This document shows, piece after piece, positions 28,793 through 36,446 of a DNA stretch of 64,000 nt; position 1 is the stretch's first letter; each line of letters opens with the position of its first letter. The stretch covers positions 2,501-66,500 of the forward strand of contig NZ_ATUP01000002.1 in assembly GCF_000420265.1 (NCBI RefSeq). Reading direction: 5' to 3'. The stretch is from Oceanicaulis alexandrii DSM 11625 (GTDB lineage Bacteria > Pseudomonadota > Alphaproteobacteria > Caulobacterales > Maricaulaceae). Position numbers and translations under genes: made by a program. The notes under the pieces were generated by a model. That model saw only the letters and a list, made by a program, of their open reading frames with translations, ran no database searches and was not told the origin of the DNA.

Positions 28793-30196
28793 ATGAGCGC
28801 CTCTCAGGAAAAGCTTTTCGCCGGTGCCCGCTTGCGTCGCCTCCGCAAGGAGCTGGGCCAGACCCAGGCCCAATTCGCCGAGAGCCTCAATGTCTCCGCC
28901 AGCTATCTCAATTTGCTGGAGCGCAATCAGCGGCCCGTCACGGCGCGTGTCCTGTTGTCGCTCGCAGACGTGTTTGATGTGGATGTGCGCGCCTTCGCTG
29001 CTGAAAGCGATCGTCAGCTTCTGGCGGATCTCAAGGAAGCTGCTGCAGATCCGGTACTGAAAAGCGCGGACCTGGACGCGCGCGACGTGCAAGAGCTGGC
29101 GGACGCCCACCCCCGCGCCGCTGAAGCGCTGGCGAAGCTTCACCAGGCCTATCGGGAAAGCAACGCCGCCGCGGCCGACCTGGCCCTGCGCGCGACCGGG
29201 GAGGAGGGGGCGTCCATTCTGAGCCCGCTCGAAGAAGTGCGCGATGCGCTGGACGCCGCTTCAAACTATTTCCCCGCTATAGAAGACGCCTGCGATCGGT
29301 TCCGCGCCAGCCTGGACGAAAGCTCAGATCTTGGTGCGGCGCTGACTGCGCGCTTGAAGTCATCTCACGGCGCCGCTGTGCGCCTATATGACGACGCTGT
29401 TATGGGCGGCGCCCTGCGCCGGTTTGACTTTCATGCGCGCAAGCTCCTGCTGTCCGATTTGCTGGAGCCGGCGGGGCGGGTGTTTCACCTGGCGGTGACC
29501 TTGGTCAATCTGGAACTGGGCGATGTGCTCGATCAGGAAGCGCATCGGGCGGCCGGGCTCAGTGATGATGCGCGCGCCATGTTGCGTTCGACTCTGGCGA
29601 GCTACGCCGCAGCGGCGCTGATGATGCCTTACCAGCCCTTTTTCGAGGCGGCCGAACGCAGTCGGTACGACATCGACGCATTGCGCCGACGGTTCGAAGT
29701 GAGCTTTGAGCAAGTCTGCCATCGCCTGACCACGCTGCATCGCCCGGGAGCGCGGGGCGTGTCGTTTTTCATGATCCGGACCGATCAGGCCGGCAATGTG
29801 ACCAAGCGCTTCGGCGGCGGTGTCCTGGCGTTTGCACGATCAGGGGGCGGGTGTGCGCGCTGGCGCCTGTTTGATGTGTTCCGGACGCCGGAACAACTGC
29901 ATGTGCAGGGGCTCGAGCTGACAGATGGCAGCCGGTTCATTTCCATCTCTCGCGCGGTTGCTCGGCCCCTCCCGGATGGTGGAGCGGCGCTGAATGCGGT
30001 CGCTGTGGGGTGTGAGGTCAATGATGCGGATCGGATCGTCTACGAGCCTGGCCAGCACTACACGCCCATTGGCTTGTCTTGCCGTCTGTGTGACCGGAAC
30101 GATTGCGCCGTCCGTGCGTTTCCCCCTATGCAACGCGCCTTACGTGTCGATCCCCATCTGCGCGGCGCCGCGCCGTTCAGCTTTGGGGAGGATTAA
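28793..30196 (+). CDS. ScfR/RamB-type XRE transcriptional regulator of short-chain acyl metabolism
   Basis: 467-residue DNA-binding regulator. The N-terminal Cro/CI-type helix-turn-helix is clear at residues 9-63 (RLRRLRKELGQTQAQFAESLNVSASYLNLLERNQRPV). A long linker leads to an ImmA/IrrE-like central region (AAALMMPYQPFFEAAERSRYDIDALRRRFEVSFEQVCHRL) in which the HExxH zinc motif is absent, and a C-terminal domain with CxxC-type pairs (GLSCRLCDRNDC). This layout is that of ScfR and RamB, which sense acyl-CoA-type signals and control isocitrate lyase and related genes. Its position divergent from aceA fits that role. The ATG overlaps the putative operator and has no Shine-Dalgarno, so the mRNA may be leaderless. 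Gene name withheld because the ligand is not known. Confidence 0.88.
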   Translation: MSASQEKLFAGARLRRLRKELGQTQAQFAESLNVSASYLNLLERNQRPVTARVLLSLADVFDVDVRAFAAESDRQLLADLKEAAADPVLKSADLDARDVQELADAHPRAAEALAKLHQAYRESNAAAADLALRATGEEGASILSPLEEVRDALDAASNYFPAIEDACDRFRASLDESSDLGAALTARLKSSHGAAVRLYDDAVMGGALRRFDFHARKLLLSDLLEPAGRVFHLAVTLVNLELGDVLDQEAHRAAGLSDDARAMLRSTLASYAAAALMMPYQPFFEAAERSRYDIDALRRRFEVSFEQVCHRLTTLHRPGARGVSFFMIRTDQAGNVTKRFGGGVLAFARSGGGCARWRLFDVFRTPEQLHVQGLELTDGSRFISISRAVARPLPDGGAALNAVAVGCEVNDADRIVYEPGQHYTPIGLSCRLCDRNDCAVRAFPPMQRALRVDPHLRGAAPFSFGED

Positions 30197-30263
30197 GCTT
30201 TTCCATCCTTGGGAGTAGGTCGTATGATCGCACTCCTCCAGCCGCCGATTCCGGATCGCCGCC

Positions 30264-31346
30264 ATGCTGTCTCCACGTCGAAAAGCCGCTCTCATTGCCG
30301 GCGCAGTGTTCCTGGTGCTCGGGGGCGTCGCCATTCACGCCAGTCCCATGTCTGCTCAGGTGCTTGAAGAGCGCCTTCAGGGCGCTGCGGATGATGCGCT
30401 GTACGCCATGCGCGCGGATGAATGGGCGCGGGTCGAGATGAATGGGCAAACCGCCACCCTGAGTGGCCTGGCGCCGTCCCGCCAGGCGCGCGATTCGGCG
30501 TTACAGGCCGTCGCCACCGCCAGCTGGGCCGGGGGCGTCGTCGCTGGCGGCGTGACGGAGGTTTTTGATCAGACCCGTTTGCCCGGTGAAGCGGAAAGCT
30601 TCGCTTTGCGGCTCGACCTGACGGGTGGTCGCATGCGTCTGGACGGCCTGATCCCCGATGCCGAAACCGGAGAGCGTCTGGCCGATCTGGCGCGTGAGCA
30701 AAGTTCTGGACGGGTGGATGTCCTGTTCAGGCTTGCCCCCGGCGGGGCGCCGGCAGGCTGGGAACGCATGGTGTCAGACATGATTCAGGCGCTGGGGCAG
30801 CTGGACGCCGGGGCCGGGCTGGTCACGCGCGATCGTGCGGCCTTGACCGGGTTGGCGCCGAGCCCAGCCGCAGCACGTGAGGTGCGGAGCCTGTTTGCGG
30901 AAGCGCCCGTCGGCTTTCAAGCCGCGGCGCTCGTACGCGCCGATGGTGAAAGCTACCAGGCTGAACTGACCGATGCAGGTTTATGCGAATTGCTGATCCG
31001 GGGCGCGCTGGGGCGCCGTCCCATCGCTTTCGCGCCGGGCCGTAACACATTGACGAATGAGAGCCGCGCCGCCTTGCGTCGCGCTGGCGAAGTCTACGCC
31101 GCCTGTGTGGGCGCAGGCGATCTGATTATCGCTGTGCGCGCCGACGAATCTGGCGATGAAGGAGCGGGTCTGGCTCTGATGCGCGGCGAGGCGGCTGCGG
31201 ACGCCATGGCGGAAGCCGGGGTCGAGCGGGCGCATTTCCTGGCCGAAGCGGCGCCGTTGGGCGCTCAGGACGCCATGCAGTTTCGACTGACCCCGCGTGC
31301 CGCCCCTGACCCCATGCCCGCCGAACTGGAAGAGGAACAAGGCTGA
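30264..31346 (+). CDS. exported protein with BON-like repeats and OmpA-like C-terminus
   Basis: 360 residues, anchored by an N-terminal signal/anchor helix (RRKAALIAGAVFLVLGGVAI). The middle contains two or three repeats reminiscent of BON domains: WARVEMNGQTATLSGLAPSR and LTRDRAALTGLAPSPAAA-type units with the sequence strand-TLxGLxPS-helix. The C-terminal part (PIAFAPGRNTLTNESRAALRRAGEVYAAC ... VRADESGDEGAGLALMRGEAAADAMAEAGV) follows the OmpA/MotB peptidoglycan-binding pattern, although the key Asp and Arg are shifted. This combination resembles mycobacterial ArfA-type proteins. It may link envelope and peptidoglycan. The next gene starts within its stop codon (tgatg), so the two are coupled. 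Confidence 0.75.
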   Translation: MLSPRRKAALIAGAVFLVLGGVAIHASPMSAQVLEERLQGAADDALYAMRADEWARVEMNGQTATLSGLAPSRQARDSALQAVATASWAGGVVAGGVTEVFDQTRLPGEAESFALRLDLTGGRMRLDGLIPDAETGERLADLAREQSSGRVDVLFRLAPGGAPAGWERMVSDMIQALGQLDAGAGLVTRDRAALTGLAPSPAAAREVRSLFAEAPVGFQAAALVRADGESYQAELTDAGLCELLIRGALGRRPIAFAPGRNTLTNESRAALRRAGEVYAACVGAGDLIIAVRADESGDEGAGLALMRGEAAADAMAEAGVERAHFLAEAAPLGAQDAMQFRLTPRAAPDPMPAELEEEQG

Positions 31347-31867
31347 TGATGTGGCTGATCTGGAATATGTGGATCCTGTTGCTGCTGGCCTTTATTGGCG
31401 GTGTCGTGACAGGCTGGATTTTGCACGGCAAGTCCGACGAGACGCCCAAGTCCGGCCCGCGCGGCCTGCTTGAGCCGGCCCAGGGGCCGCACAGTCACGC
31501 GACGAGCGCGACTCTGGACGCCGAACCGGTCAAGGCCGAGCCTGCGGCGCCCAAAAAACGCGCCGCTGATTTGCTGCAGGAGGCGGCGCCGGATCTGGTC
31601 TCCCCCACCGAAAAAGGCGCGTCTGCTGACACGTCGGGCGCCCCCGAACCCGAAACCGAGACCGCGCCGGTCAGCGATGATCTCACCCAGATCAAAGGAC
31701 TTGGCCCGAAAGCGGCGGCGAAGTTGTCTGAGAACGGCGTGACCTCGCTGGCCCAGATCGCGAACTGGACGGCCGACGATGTGGCGCGCATGGATGACAT
31801 GATCAACGGTCGCGGCCGCATTGAGCGTGATGACTGGGTGGGGCAGGCGAAAGCGCTGTCCGCCTAG
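31346..31867 (+). CDS. membrane-anchored helix-hairpin-helix protein
   Basis: 173 residues. A single N-terminal transmembrane helix (MMWLIWNMWILLLLAFIGGVVTGWIL) is followed by an acidic, Pro/Ala-rich linker of 80 residues and a C-terminal helix-hairpin-helix domain (LTQIKGLGPKAAAKLSENGVTSLAQIANWTADDVARMDDMI). Such domains bind DNA or mediate protein contact and are commonly annotated as flap-endonuclease-1-like, although no nuclease residues are present. The same C-terminal module occurs on ribosomal L21-linked and NADH dehydrogenase-linked proteins in Alphaproteobacteria. The ATG overlaps the stop of the BON/OmpA-like gene by one base. It is convergent with meaB, 15 bases away. Confidence 0.8.
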   Translation: MMWLIWNMWILLLLAFIGGVVTGWILHGKSDETPKSGPRGLLEPAQGPHSHATSATLDAEPVKAEPAAPKKRAADLLQEAAPDLVSPTEKGASADTSGAPEPETETAPVSDDLTQIKGLGPKAAAKLSENGVTSLAQIANWTADDVARMDDMINGRGRIERDDWVGQAKALSA

Positions 31868-31882
31868 GCGCCTTGAGACATC

Positions 31883-32851
31883 TCAGTGCTTGTTGGCCCG
31901 CCACAGCCGCTCTGCGGCTTCGCTGGCGGGCAAGCGTCCTTCCGCGACCGCCCGTTCCAGTTCTGGCGCTAGCTTCTTGATGTCAGGATCCGCGTGAAAG
32001 CTCTGCAGGACGCGTTCTTCGACCATCGACCAGAGCCAGCGCACTTGCTGACCTGACCGTTTGGCGTCCAAGGCGCCTGCGTTCTCGAGCGCCTGGCGGT
32101 GCTTCTTGACCGTTTCCCACAGCGCTTCAACGCCGTCGCCGGTCAACCCAGAGCCTCGTAAGACCGCAGGGCTCCAGTGCGGGCTGACCGGCGCGAACAG
32201 ATGCAGCGCCGCTTCTAGGTCGCGCTGGGCGCGGCGGGCGCGGGTGTCGTTTTCCCCATCAGCCTTGTTTACGAACAGGATTTCAGCCAGTTCCAGAAGG
32301 CCCTTCTTGATGCCCTGCAGCTCGTCGCCGGCGCCGGGCAGCATCAACGCTACGAACACGTCCACCATGTCTGCAACCACGGTTTCAGACTGGCCCACGC
32401 CCACGGTCTCGACGATCACCACATCATAGCCCGCCGCCTCGCACAGCAGCATGGATTCGCGGGTTTTGCGGGCGACTCCGCCCAGGGAGCCGGCGCTGGG
32501 CGAGGGCCGAATAAAGGCGTTTCGACCCACCGCCAGCGCGCCCATGCGGGTCTTGTCACCCAAAATGGAGCCTTTTGTGCGTGATGAAGACGGGTCCACC
32601 GCCAGCACCGCGACCTTGCGGCCCTGCGCAGTCAGATGCCTACCCAGTTGCTCTATCAAGGTGGACTTGCCCACGCCCGGCACACCTGTCAGCCCGACGC
32701 GCCAGGCTTTGCCAGTGCGGTCCATGACGTGGGTGAGCAAATCCCGCGCACGAGCCTGGTGCTCGGGGCGCGTGGACTCCACCAGAGTAATGCCGCGGGC
32801 GAGGGCGGCGCGATCTCCGTCGATCAGCTTTTCTGCGAGCGCGTCTGTCAT
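31883..32851 (-). CDS. meaB: MeaB/ArgK family GTPase, methylmalonyl-CoA mutase chaperone
   Basis: 322-residue G3E-type GTPase that protects and reloads the cobalamin cofactor of methylmalonyl-CoA mutase. Visible motifs: P-loop GLTGVPGVGKSTLIE, VLAVDPSSSRTKGSILGDKTRM with the switch region, the ETVGVGQSE motif (Walker B/switch), and the base-specificity NKAD in LFVNKADGEND. The C-terminal dimerisation helices end in AERLWRANKH. The mutase subunits lie 4-9 kb away on the same strand. A TTG start at 32863 adding four residues is possible; neither start has a good ribosome binding site. Confidence 0.93.
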   Translation of the reverse strand: MTDALAEKLIDGDRAALARGITLVESTRPEHQARARDLLTHVMDRTGKAWRVGLTGVPGVGKSTLIEQLGRHLTAQGRKVAVLAVDPSSSRTKGSILGDKTRMGALAVGRNAFIRPSPSAGSLGGVARKTRESMLLCEAAGYDVVIVETVGVGQSETVVADMVDVFVALMLPGAGDELQGIKKGLLELAEILFVNKADGENDTRARRAQRDLEAALHLFAPVSPHWSPAVLRGSGLTGDGVEALWETVKKHRQALENAGALDAKRSGQQVRWLWSMVEERVLQSFHADPDIKKLAPELERAVAEGRLPASEAAERLWRANKH

Positions 32852-32911
32852 GGGTCTGTTCAAACGCGAGCCGGGACGGGGAGCAAGCGCAATTGTGTCA
32901 TTCGTCCGCGA

Positions 32912-33427
32912 TTACGGATAAGAGCCGATGATCACCACCGGATCATAAGCGCCGCCCGGACGTGCGCCCCGTCCGCCTTGTACGTCGAGGATTGCGGTGA
33001 TTTGGCCTTGTGGGCCTTCGCGGAAAATCCAGTTTCGCACCAGTCCCATCGGCCCGGCGCGCTCCACCTCGTCCACATAGGCGGGCGTGATGTCGCCCGA
33101 GCGGTTGACTGGTCGATAGCCGTCTGCATGACGCGGCGTCGCATCATAACGGATGCGGAACCAGTCATAGCCAGCGTTGTGAACCGTCTCGGCGGCGTGG
33201 CGAAGGGCGAACTGCTCAACCTGCGCGTCGTCTGTGCGTGCCGGGGCGGTGTACCAGACCCGCCAGGTGTCAGGCCCGGTCCGCAGCGCGTCATAGCCCA
33301 GCCCGTCCACGCTGGCGCTGGCGGGGCCATAGGCGCTGAGCGGCGGACTGACAAAAGCGTCTGAGGTGACGGCGCACCCGGTCAGAGCGACCAGGGCGAG
33401 CGGTCCGGTGAGCCATAGCGCGCGCAT
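32912..33427 (-). CDS. small lipoprotein, CC0125/CC1285-like (copy A)
   Basis: 171 residues. A lipoprotein signal (MRALWLTGPLALVALTGC, lipobox LTGC) precedes a domain of about 100 residues with a YGPASASVDGLGYDALRTGPDTWRVWY opening and an ETVHNAGYDWFRI centre. The gene 70 bases downstream shares that pattern (YGPASAYSNGAGYSDYRIENDRWRI, ELAISNGYDWFTV). I recall this as a Caulobacter lipoprotein family of unknown role. The C-terminus shares GRGARPGGAYDPVVI with GRGEPRPDGAYDAARM in the paralogue. Likely an outer-membrane lipoprotein. Confidence 0.8.
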   Translation of the reverse strand: MRALWLTGPLALVALTGCAVTSDAFVSPPLSAYGPASASVDGLGYDALRTGPDTWRVWYTAPARTDDAQVEQFALRHAAETVHNAGYDWFRIRYDATPRHADGYRPVNRSGDITPAYVDEVERAGPMGLVRNWIFREGPQGQITAILDVQGGRGARPGGAYDPVVIIGSYP

Positions 33428-33496
33428 GCCCGCCTCTTTGCTGTGCTAACTGATCTTGCAAAGTCGACCGGTTCGCGGGATTTCGCAAGTCAGGCC

Positions 33497-34012
33497 CTAA
33501 AGGGAGCCTGGGGCGTAGGCGCCGGCGGGATTGGCCATGCGCGCCGCGTCATAGGCGCCGTCCGGGCGGGGCTCGCCGCGTCCGGCGATGATCTCGAGAC
33601 TCAATTCAGTCTCGGTCTGGCCGGCGCCGGGATTGATGGCGATGCCGATGCCGACGCTGGAACCGCGAAACCCGCCTGTTCCGAATGTCTGCCCGATAGA
33701 GCCGCCCACGCGAACCGGGCGTTCGTTTTCATCGCCTTCGGTCTCGACCTGACGCTGCACGACGGTGAACCAGTCATAGCCGTTTGAAATCGCAAGCTCG
33801 CCTGCGCGCCGCAGGGCCAACCGTTCGAGATCATCCTCGTCCTGACCGCGGGCGCCAGTATAACGGATGCGCCAGCGATCATTTTCAATCCGGTAGTCCG
33901 AATAGCCTGCGCCATTGGAATAGGCGCTGGCCGGGCCGTAAACGGGGCCAGGGCTTGAGGCGCAGGCGACAAGGCTGAGCGCGGTCAGGCTGACAAGGAG
34001 GGTGCGGGGCAT
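33497..34012 (-). CDS. small lipoprotein, CC0125/CC1285-like (copy B)
   Basis: 171 residues, paralogous to the neighbouring lipoprotein downstream. The signal is MPRTLLVSLTALSLVAC (lipobox LVAC) and the conserved DRWRIRYTGA and GYDWFTVVQRQ motifs follow. Before the C-terminus it has a Gly-rich stretch (GGSIGQTFGTGGFRGSSVGIGIAINPG) that copy A lacks and that looks like an amyloid- or barrel-like beta segment. Start at 34012, preceded by ggaga. Both copies face the same way and might form one transcript, ended by nothing obvious. Confidence 0.8.
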   Translation of the reverse strand: MPRTLLVSLTALSLVACASSPGPVYGPASAYSNGAGYSDYRIENDRWRIRYTGARGQDEDDLERLALRRAGELAISNGYDWFTVVQRQVETEGDENERPVRVGGSIGQTFGTGGFRGSSVGIGIAINPGAGQTETELSLEIIAGRGEPRPDGAYDAARMANPAGAYAPGSL

Positions 34013-34132
34013 GGCAAATCTCCAGAAACGGACCAGACGATAGACTAGACGGATTGTCGTGGCGAAACAGGGGCAAACCCGGTCCTGTGGCGAAAAAGCG
34101 GCCTGCATAGCGCTTGCTCGGCTGTTGCGCAC

Positions 34133-34163
34133 AAAAAAGCGGCGCCCGAGGCGGGCGCCGCTT
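34133..34163 (-). terminator. terminator of the first small exported protein gene
   Basis: aagcggcgcccg (34137-34148) pairs with cgggcgccgctt (34152-34163) around a 3-base loop. On the minus strand a run of T follows (aaaaaa on the plus strand, 34133-34138). It stops transcripts from the gene at 34191-34628. Confidence 0.85.
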
Positions 34164-34190
34164 CTTGTCAGTCAATAAGGACGAAAGGCC

Positions 34191-34628
34191 TTAGTATTCG
34201 GTGACGTAGAGCACTGCAGAGGCGGTGCCGCCATTATAGGTGCCGACCCAGATGTCGTACTGGCCGCTCTGGTTGAACACCATGGCCGGGTCCAGGCCGT
34301 TGGCGTCGTCATTGCAGTACCAGCTGCCGTCCGGACCGTTGACCACAAGCGTGGTGTCCGAACCCGAGCGCGCGCCGATGGTCATGCGACCGCCCGACCA
34401 CTGCAGACGCACGTCCGGCGCGTTGGAGATGTTGCCGGCGCAGCTGCCGCCCAGGCGAGAGGCGTTGATGGAGCCGCCTGCGACAATGTTCACTTCAGAC
34501 GGATCCGGCAGGAAGCCTGCATTCAGCGAATACGTGCCGAAATTCGGGTTCAGGCTGTAATCTTGCGCGATGGCGGCGGTGCTGGCGACAGCGGCGATAG
34601 CGATGGCGGTCAGGAAGGTCTTTTTCAT
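34191..34628 (-). CDS. exported PPC-like small protein, copy 1
   Basis: 145 residues with a signal peptide (MKKTFLTAIAIAAVASTAAIA, cut before QDYSLNP). The mature part resembles a bacterial pre-peptidase C-terminal (PPC) type beta-sandwich: DTTLVVNGPDGSWYCNDDANGLDPAMVF and QYDIWVGTY are its diagnostic strands, with a Cys pair likely forming a disulfide. As a free-standing periplasmic or secreted protein its role is unknown. The neighbour upstream encodes a close paralogue and both carry the same 26-base block about 100 bases before the start. The start at 34628 is clear from the signal peptide. Confidence 0.82.
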   Translation of the reverse strand: MKKTFLTAIAIAAVASTAAIAQDYSLNPNFGTYSLNAGFLPDPSEVNIVAGGSINASRLGGSCAGNISNAPDVRLQWSGGRMTIGARSGSDTTLVVNGPDGSWYCNDDANGLDPAMVFNQSGQYDIWVGTYNGGTASAVLYVTEY

Positions 34629-34730
34629 GGCGTCCCCCAAAAGAGAAAAATAGAACTGACGATCATCGCCAGCGTAATGCTCGCTTCGCCTTATGTGCAA
34701 GTCGAACACGAGTACGGGGGCACCATGCCC

Positions 34731-34756
34731 CGCCAAAGATGAACGCAAGGTGATCG
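34731..34756. promoter_or_regulatory. conserved upstream block, copy 1
   Basis: A 26-base block (atgaacgcaaggtgatcg at its core) found with one mismatch at 35461-35486, in each case 101-103 bases upstream of the start codon of the PPC-like genes. It is probably a duplicated promoter or operator, or part of the 5' leader. Confidence 0.5.
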
Positions 34757-34870
34757 TGCCGCAAAACAGCACGAAATTGTTCTTATTGAGTTTTGGGGGC
34801 GTGAAGGGCAGAGCGATTGTGTCCGGGCTGAACGGGAACTTTTTTGGAGGCGTTCGCGCTGGATTAAACA

Positions 34871-34902
34871 GAAAAAGGCGGCGCTCGGGTGAGCGCCGCC
34901 TT
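34871..34902 (-). terminator. terminator of the second small exported protein gene
   Basis: aaggcggcgctc (34875-34886) pairs with gagcgccgcctt (34891-34902) around gggt; T-run on the minus strand. It ends the transcript of the gene at 34929-35360. Confidence 0.85.
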
Positions 34903-34928
34903 ACGGCAGTCTGTTTTGAGCGAAGCGC

Positions 34929-35360
34929 CTAGTATTCGGTGACGTACAGGGTCGCCGGGGCGTTGGTTCCTTCATAGACGCCGACCCAGATGTCGTACTG
35001 GCCGGCCTCGCCGAAGCGGATGGCCGGATTGAGGCCATTCACGTCATCCGAGCAGTACCATTCGCCGTCCGGACCATTCACCACCAGCGTGGTGTCGGCG
35101 TTCGAGTTGGCGCCGATAGTCATCTCGCCGCCGCCCCACATCAGGCGCGCGTCCGGCGCGTTGGCGATGGCGCCGGCGCATCCCACATTGCCCGCATCAA
35201 CCATGCCGCCGGCGGTGATTTGCAGCTCGGCGGGATCAGGCAGGAAGCCGGCGTCCAGCGAATGCGTGCCATAGGTCGGGTTCAGGGTGTAATCCTGAGC
35301 GATGGCGGCGGTGCTGGCGATTGCGGCGATCGCGACGGCGGTCAGAAAGGTCTTGTTCAT
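34929..35360 (-). CDS. exported PPC-like small protein, copy 2
   Basis: 144 residues, paralogue of the preceding gene with signal peptide MNKTFLTAVAIAAIASTAAIA and the same mature pattern (DTTLVVNGPDGEWYCSDDVNGLNPAIRF, QYDIWVGVY, end LYVTEY). Both paralogues are alike over the full length, both have a terminator at the same place and a shared upstream block, so gene, promoter and terminator were duplicated together. The upstream half of the region is followed by the half-repeat at 35560. Confidence 0.82.
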   Translation of the reverse strand: MNKTFLTAVAIAAIASTAAIAQDYTLNPTYGTHSLDAGFLPDPAELQITAGGMVDAGNVGCAGAIANAPDARLMWGGGEMTIGANSNADTTLVVNGPDGEWYCSDDVNGLNPAIRFGEAGQYDIWVGVYEGTNAPATLYVTEY

Positions 35361-35460
35361 GGCGTCCCCCAAGAAAGGTCTGTTCGTCTGGCGCGTGTCG
35401 CCAGCCCGGCTCGTCCGCCCTGTGTTGTAGAGTGGCGGCGAATGCAGGCGGACCTTGCCT

Positions 35461-35486
35461 CGCCAAACATGAACGCAAGGTGATCG
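35461..35486. promoter_or_regulatory. conserved upstream block, copy 2
   Basis: Second copy of the block at 34731-34756, 101 bases ahead of the copy 2 start codon. The conservation exceeds that of the surrounding bases, which argues for function rather than recent duplication. Confidence 0.5.
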
Positions 35487-35559
35487 GGCGCTGCAAGGCG
35501 CTAAAATTTTGCATTCATCATAAGGTGTTGCGAGATTGGGGCGCTCGCCCCTATCACGG

Positions 35560-35591
35560 TCATTCGACGGCTTGTCCGGCGAACCCATGCC
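35560..35591 (+). repeat. half-element of a REP/cloverleaf-like repeat
   Basis: The 32-base sequence starting tcattcgacggcttgtcc and ending gaacccatgcc recurs at 35982-36013 with one mismatch, in the same orientation. It corresponds to the second hairpin and outer arm of the full element downstream of the GIY-YIG gene. The GIY-YIG gene lies between the two copies. Confidence 0.75.
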
Positions 35592-35633
35592 CGAACTATT
35601 GCCCCGCAATCCAGCGCTCGCCATGCTGGCGCA

Positions 35634-35918
35634 ATGTATTTCGTCTATCTAATGGCCAGCCAGAAAAATGGGACGCTCTATTGCGGCGTCACCAATGATC
35701 TGTTGCGCCGGGTGCATGAGCATCGCGAAGGATTAGCGCCAGGCTTCACCGAGAGCCATGGCGTCAAACGACTGGTCTGGTTTGAGTCCTATGACAGTGT
35801 GGAGCACGCCATCCGGCGCGAGAAACGCATCAAGCGATATCCGCGCCAATGGAAGATCAATCTGATCGAAGCGGAGAATCCGGACTGGGCTGACCTCTGG
35901 AACCGACTATCGCTCTGA
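35634..35918 (+). CDS. GIY-YIG nuclease domain protein, UPF0213-like
   Basis: 94 residues consisting only of a GIY-YIG domain: MYFVYLMASQKNGTLYCGVTNDLLRRVHEHREG supplies the Y-Y-L and GVT (YIG-like) strands and the catalytic Arg, and the C-terminal EHAIRREKRIKRYPRQWKINLIEAENPDWADL carries the conserved Glu and the RRExxIK motif. This matches YhbQ/UPF0213 proteins, small endonuclease-fold proteins of unclear role. No ribosome binding site stands out except weak purines. The stop is 2 bases before the left arm of a 99-base cloverleaf repeat, and a half-copy of that repeat lies 42 bases upstream of the gene. Confidence 0.85.
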   Translation: MYFVYLMASQKNGTLYCGVTNDLLRRVHEHREGLAPGFTESHGVKRLVWFESYDSVEHAIRREKRIKRYPRQWKINLIEAENPDWADLWNRLSL

Positions 35919-35920
35919 AC

Positions 35921-36019
35921 CCGACCGGCATGGGTCCCCCGCATAAAGCGGGGGATGACATGAGTTTAGTCTTTGAGTTTGTCATTCGACGGCGTGTCCG
36001 GCGAACCCATGCCGGTCGG
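35921..36019. repeat. cloverleaf-forming REP-like element
   Basis: A 99-base element with perfect 15-base inverted ends: ccgaccggcatgggt (35921-35935) and acccatgccggtcgg (36005-36019). Between them lie three further stems: cccccgc/gcggggg (35936-35942 with 35948-35954), atgaca/tgtcat (35955-35960 with 35980-35985) and tcgacgg/ccggcga (with one mismatch, 35986-36004). The left half matches the widespread REP core (tcccc..gggga-tgac) of Alphaproteobacteria. Nothing else in the window has this structure. Confidence 0.75.
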
Positions 36020-36051
36020 TTGAAGCCTTCACAGCGCTGCAGAACACAGGA

Positions 36052-36372
36052 TCAGCCCAGCACCACCGCTGTCCCGGAGGCGGAGACCATCAGCATGGAG
36101 CCTTGCTCGCCGATCACTTCATAGTCGAGATCGACGCCCACCACGGCGTTCGCGCCGAGTTTGCGCGCTTCGTCTTCAAGCTCTGACAGTGCGATCTGGC
36201 GGGCCTCACGCAAGGATTTCTCGTAAGAGCCCGACCGGCCGCCGACAATGTCGCGTATGCCCGCAAACAGATCGCGGAACAGGTGCGCGCCCAGAATGGC
36301 CTCGCCGGTGACGACGCCCTTGTAGTCGTGGATATGACGGCCTTCGACAGACGGTGTGGTGGTGACGATCAT
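36052..36372 (-). CDS. YbjQ/UPF0145 family protein
   Basis: 106 residues of the YbjQ (heavy-metal-binding-like) family: [28 protein letters not shown] at the N-terminus and [35 protein letters not shown] in the middle are its signature. These proteins form small beta-alpha oligomers; a metal role is suggested by name but unproved. Start at 36372 is placed by aggagcctcccc upstream and the family's usual N-terminus. It lies between the cloverleaf element and the mutase gene. Confidence 0.87.
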   Translation of the reverse strand: MIVTTTPSVEGRHIHDYKGVVTGEAILGAHLFRDLFAGIRDIVGGRSGSYEKSLREARQIALSELEDEARKLGANAVVGVDLDYEVIGEQGSMLMVSASGTAVVLG

Positions 36373-36446
36373 GGGGAGGCTCCTTCGCTTTTGTGTTTGA
36401 GACGAAGCGTGGAGGCTCACACCATGGATGTCACCTTACGGTCCTG

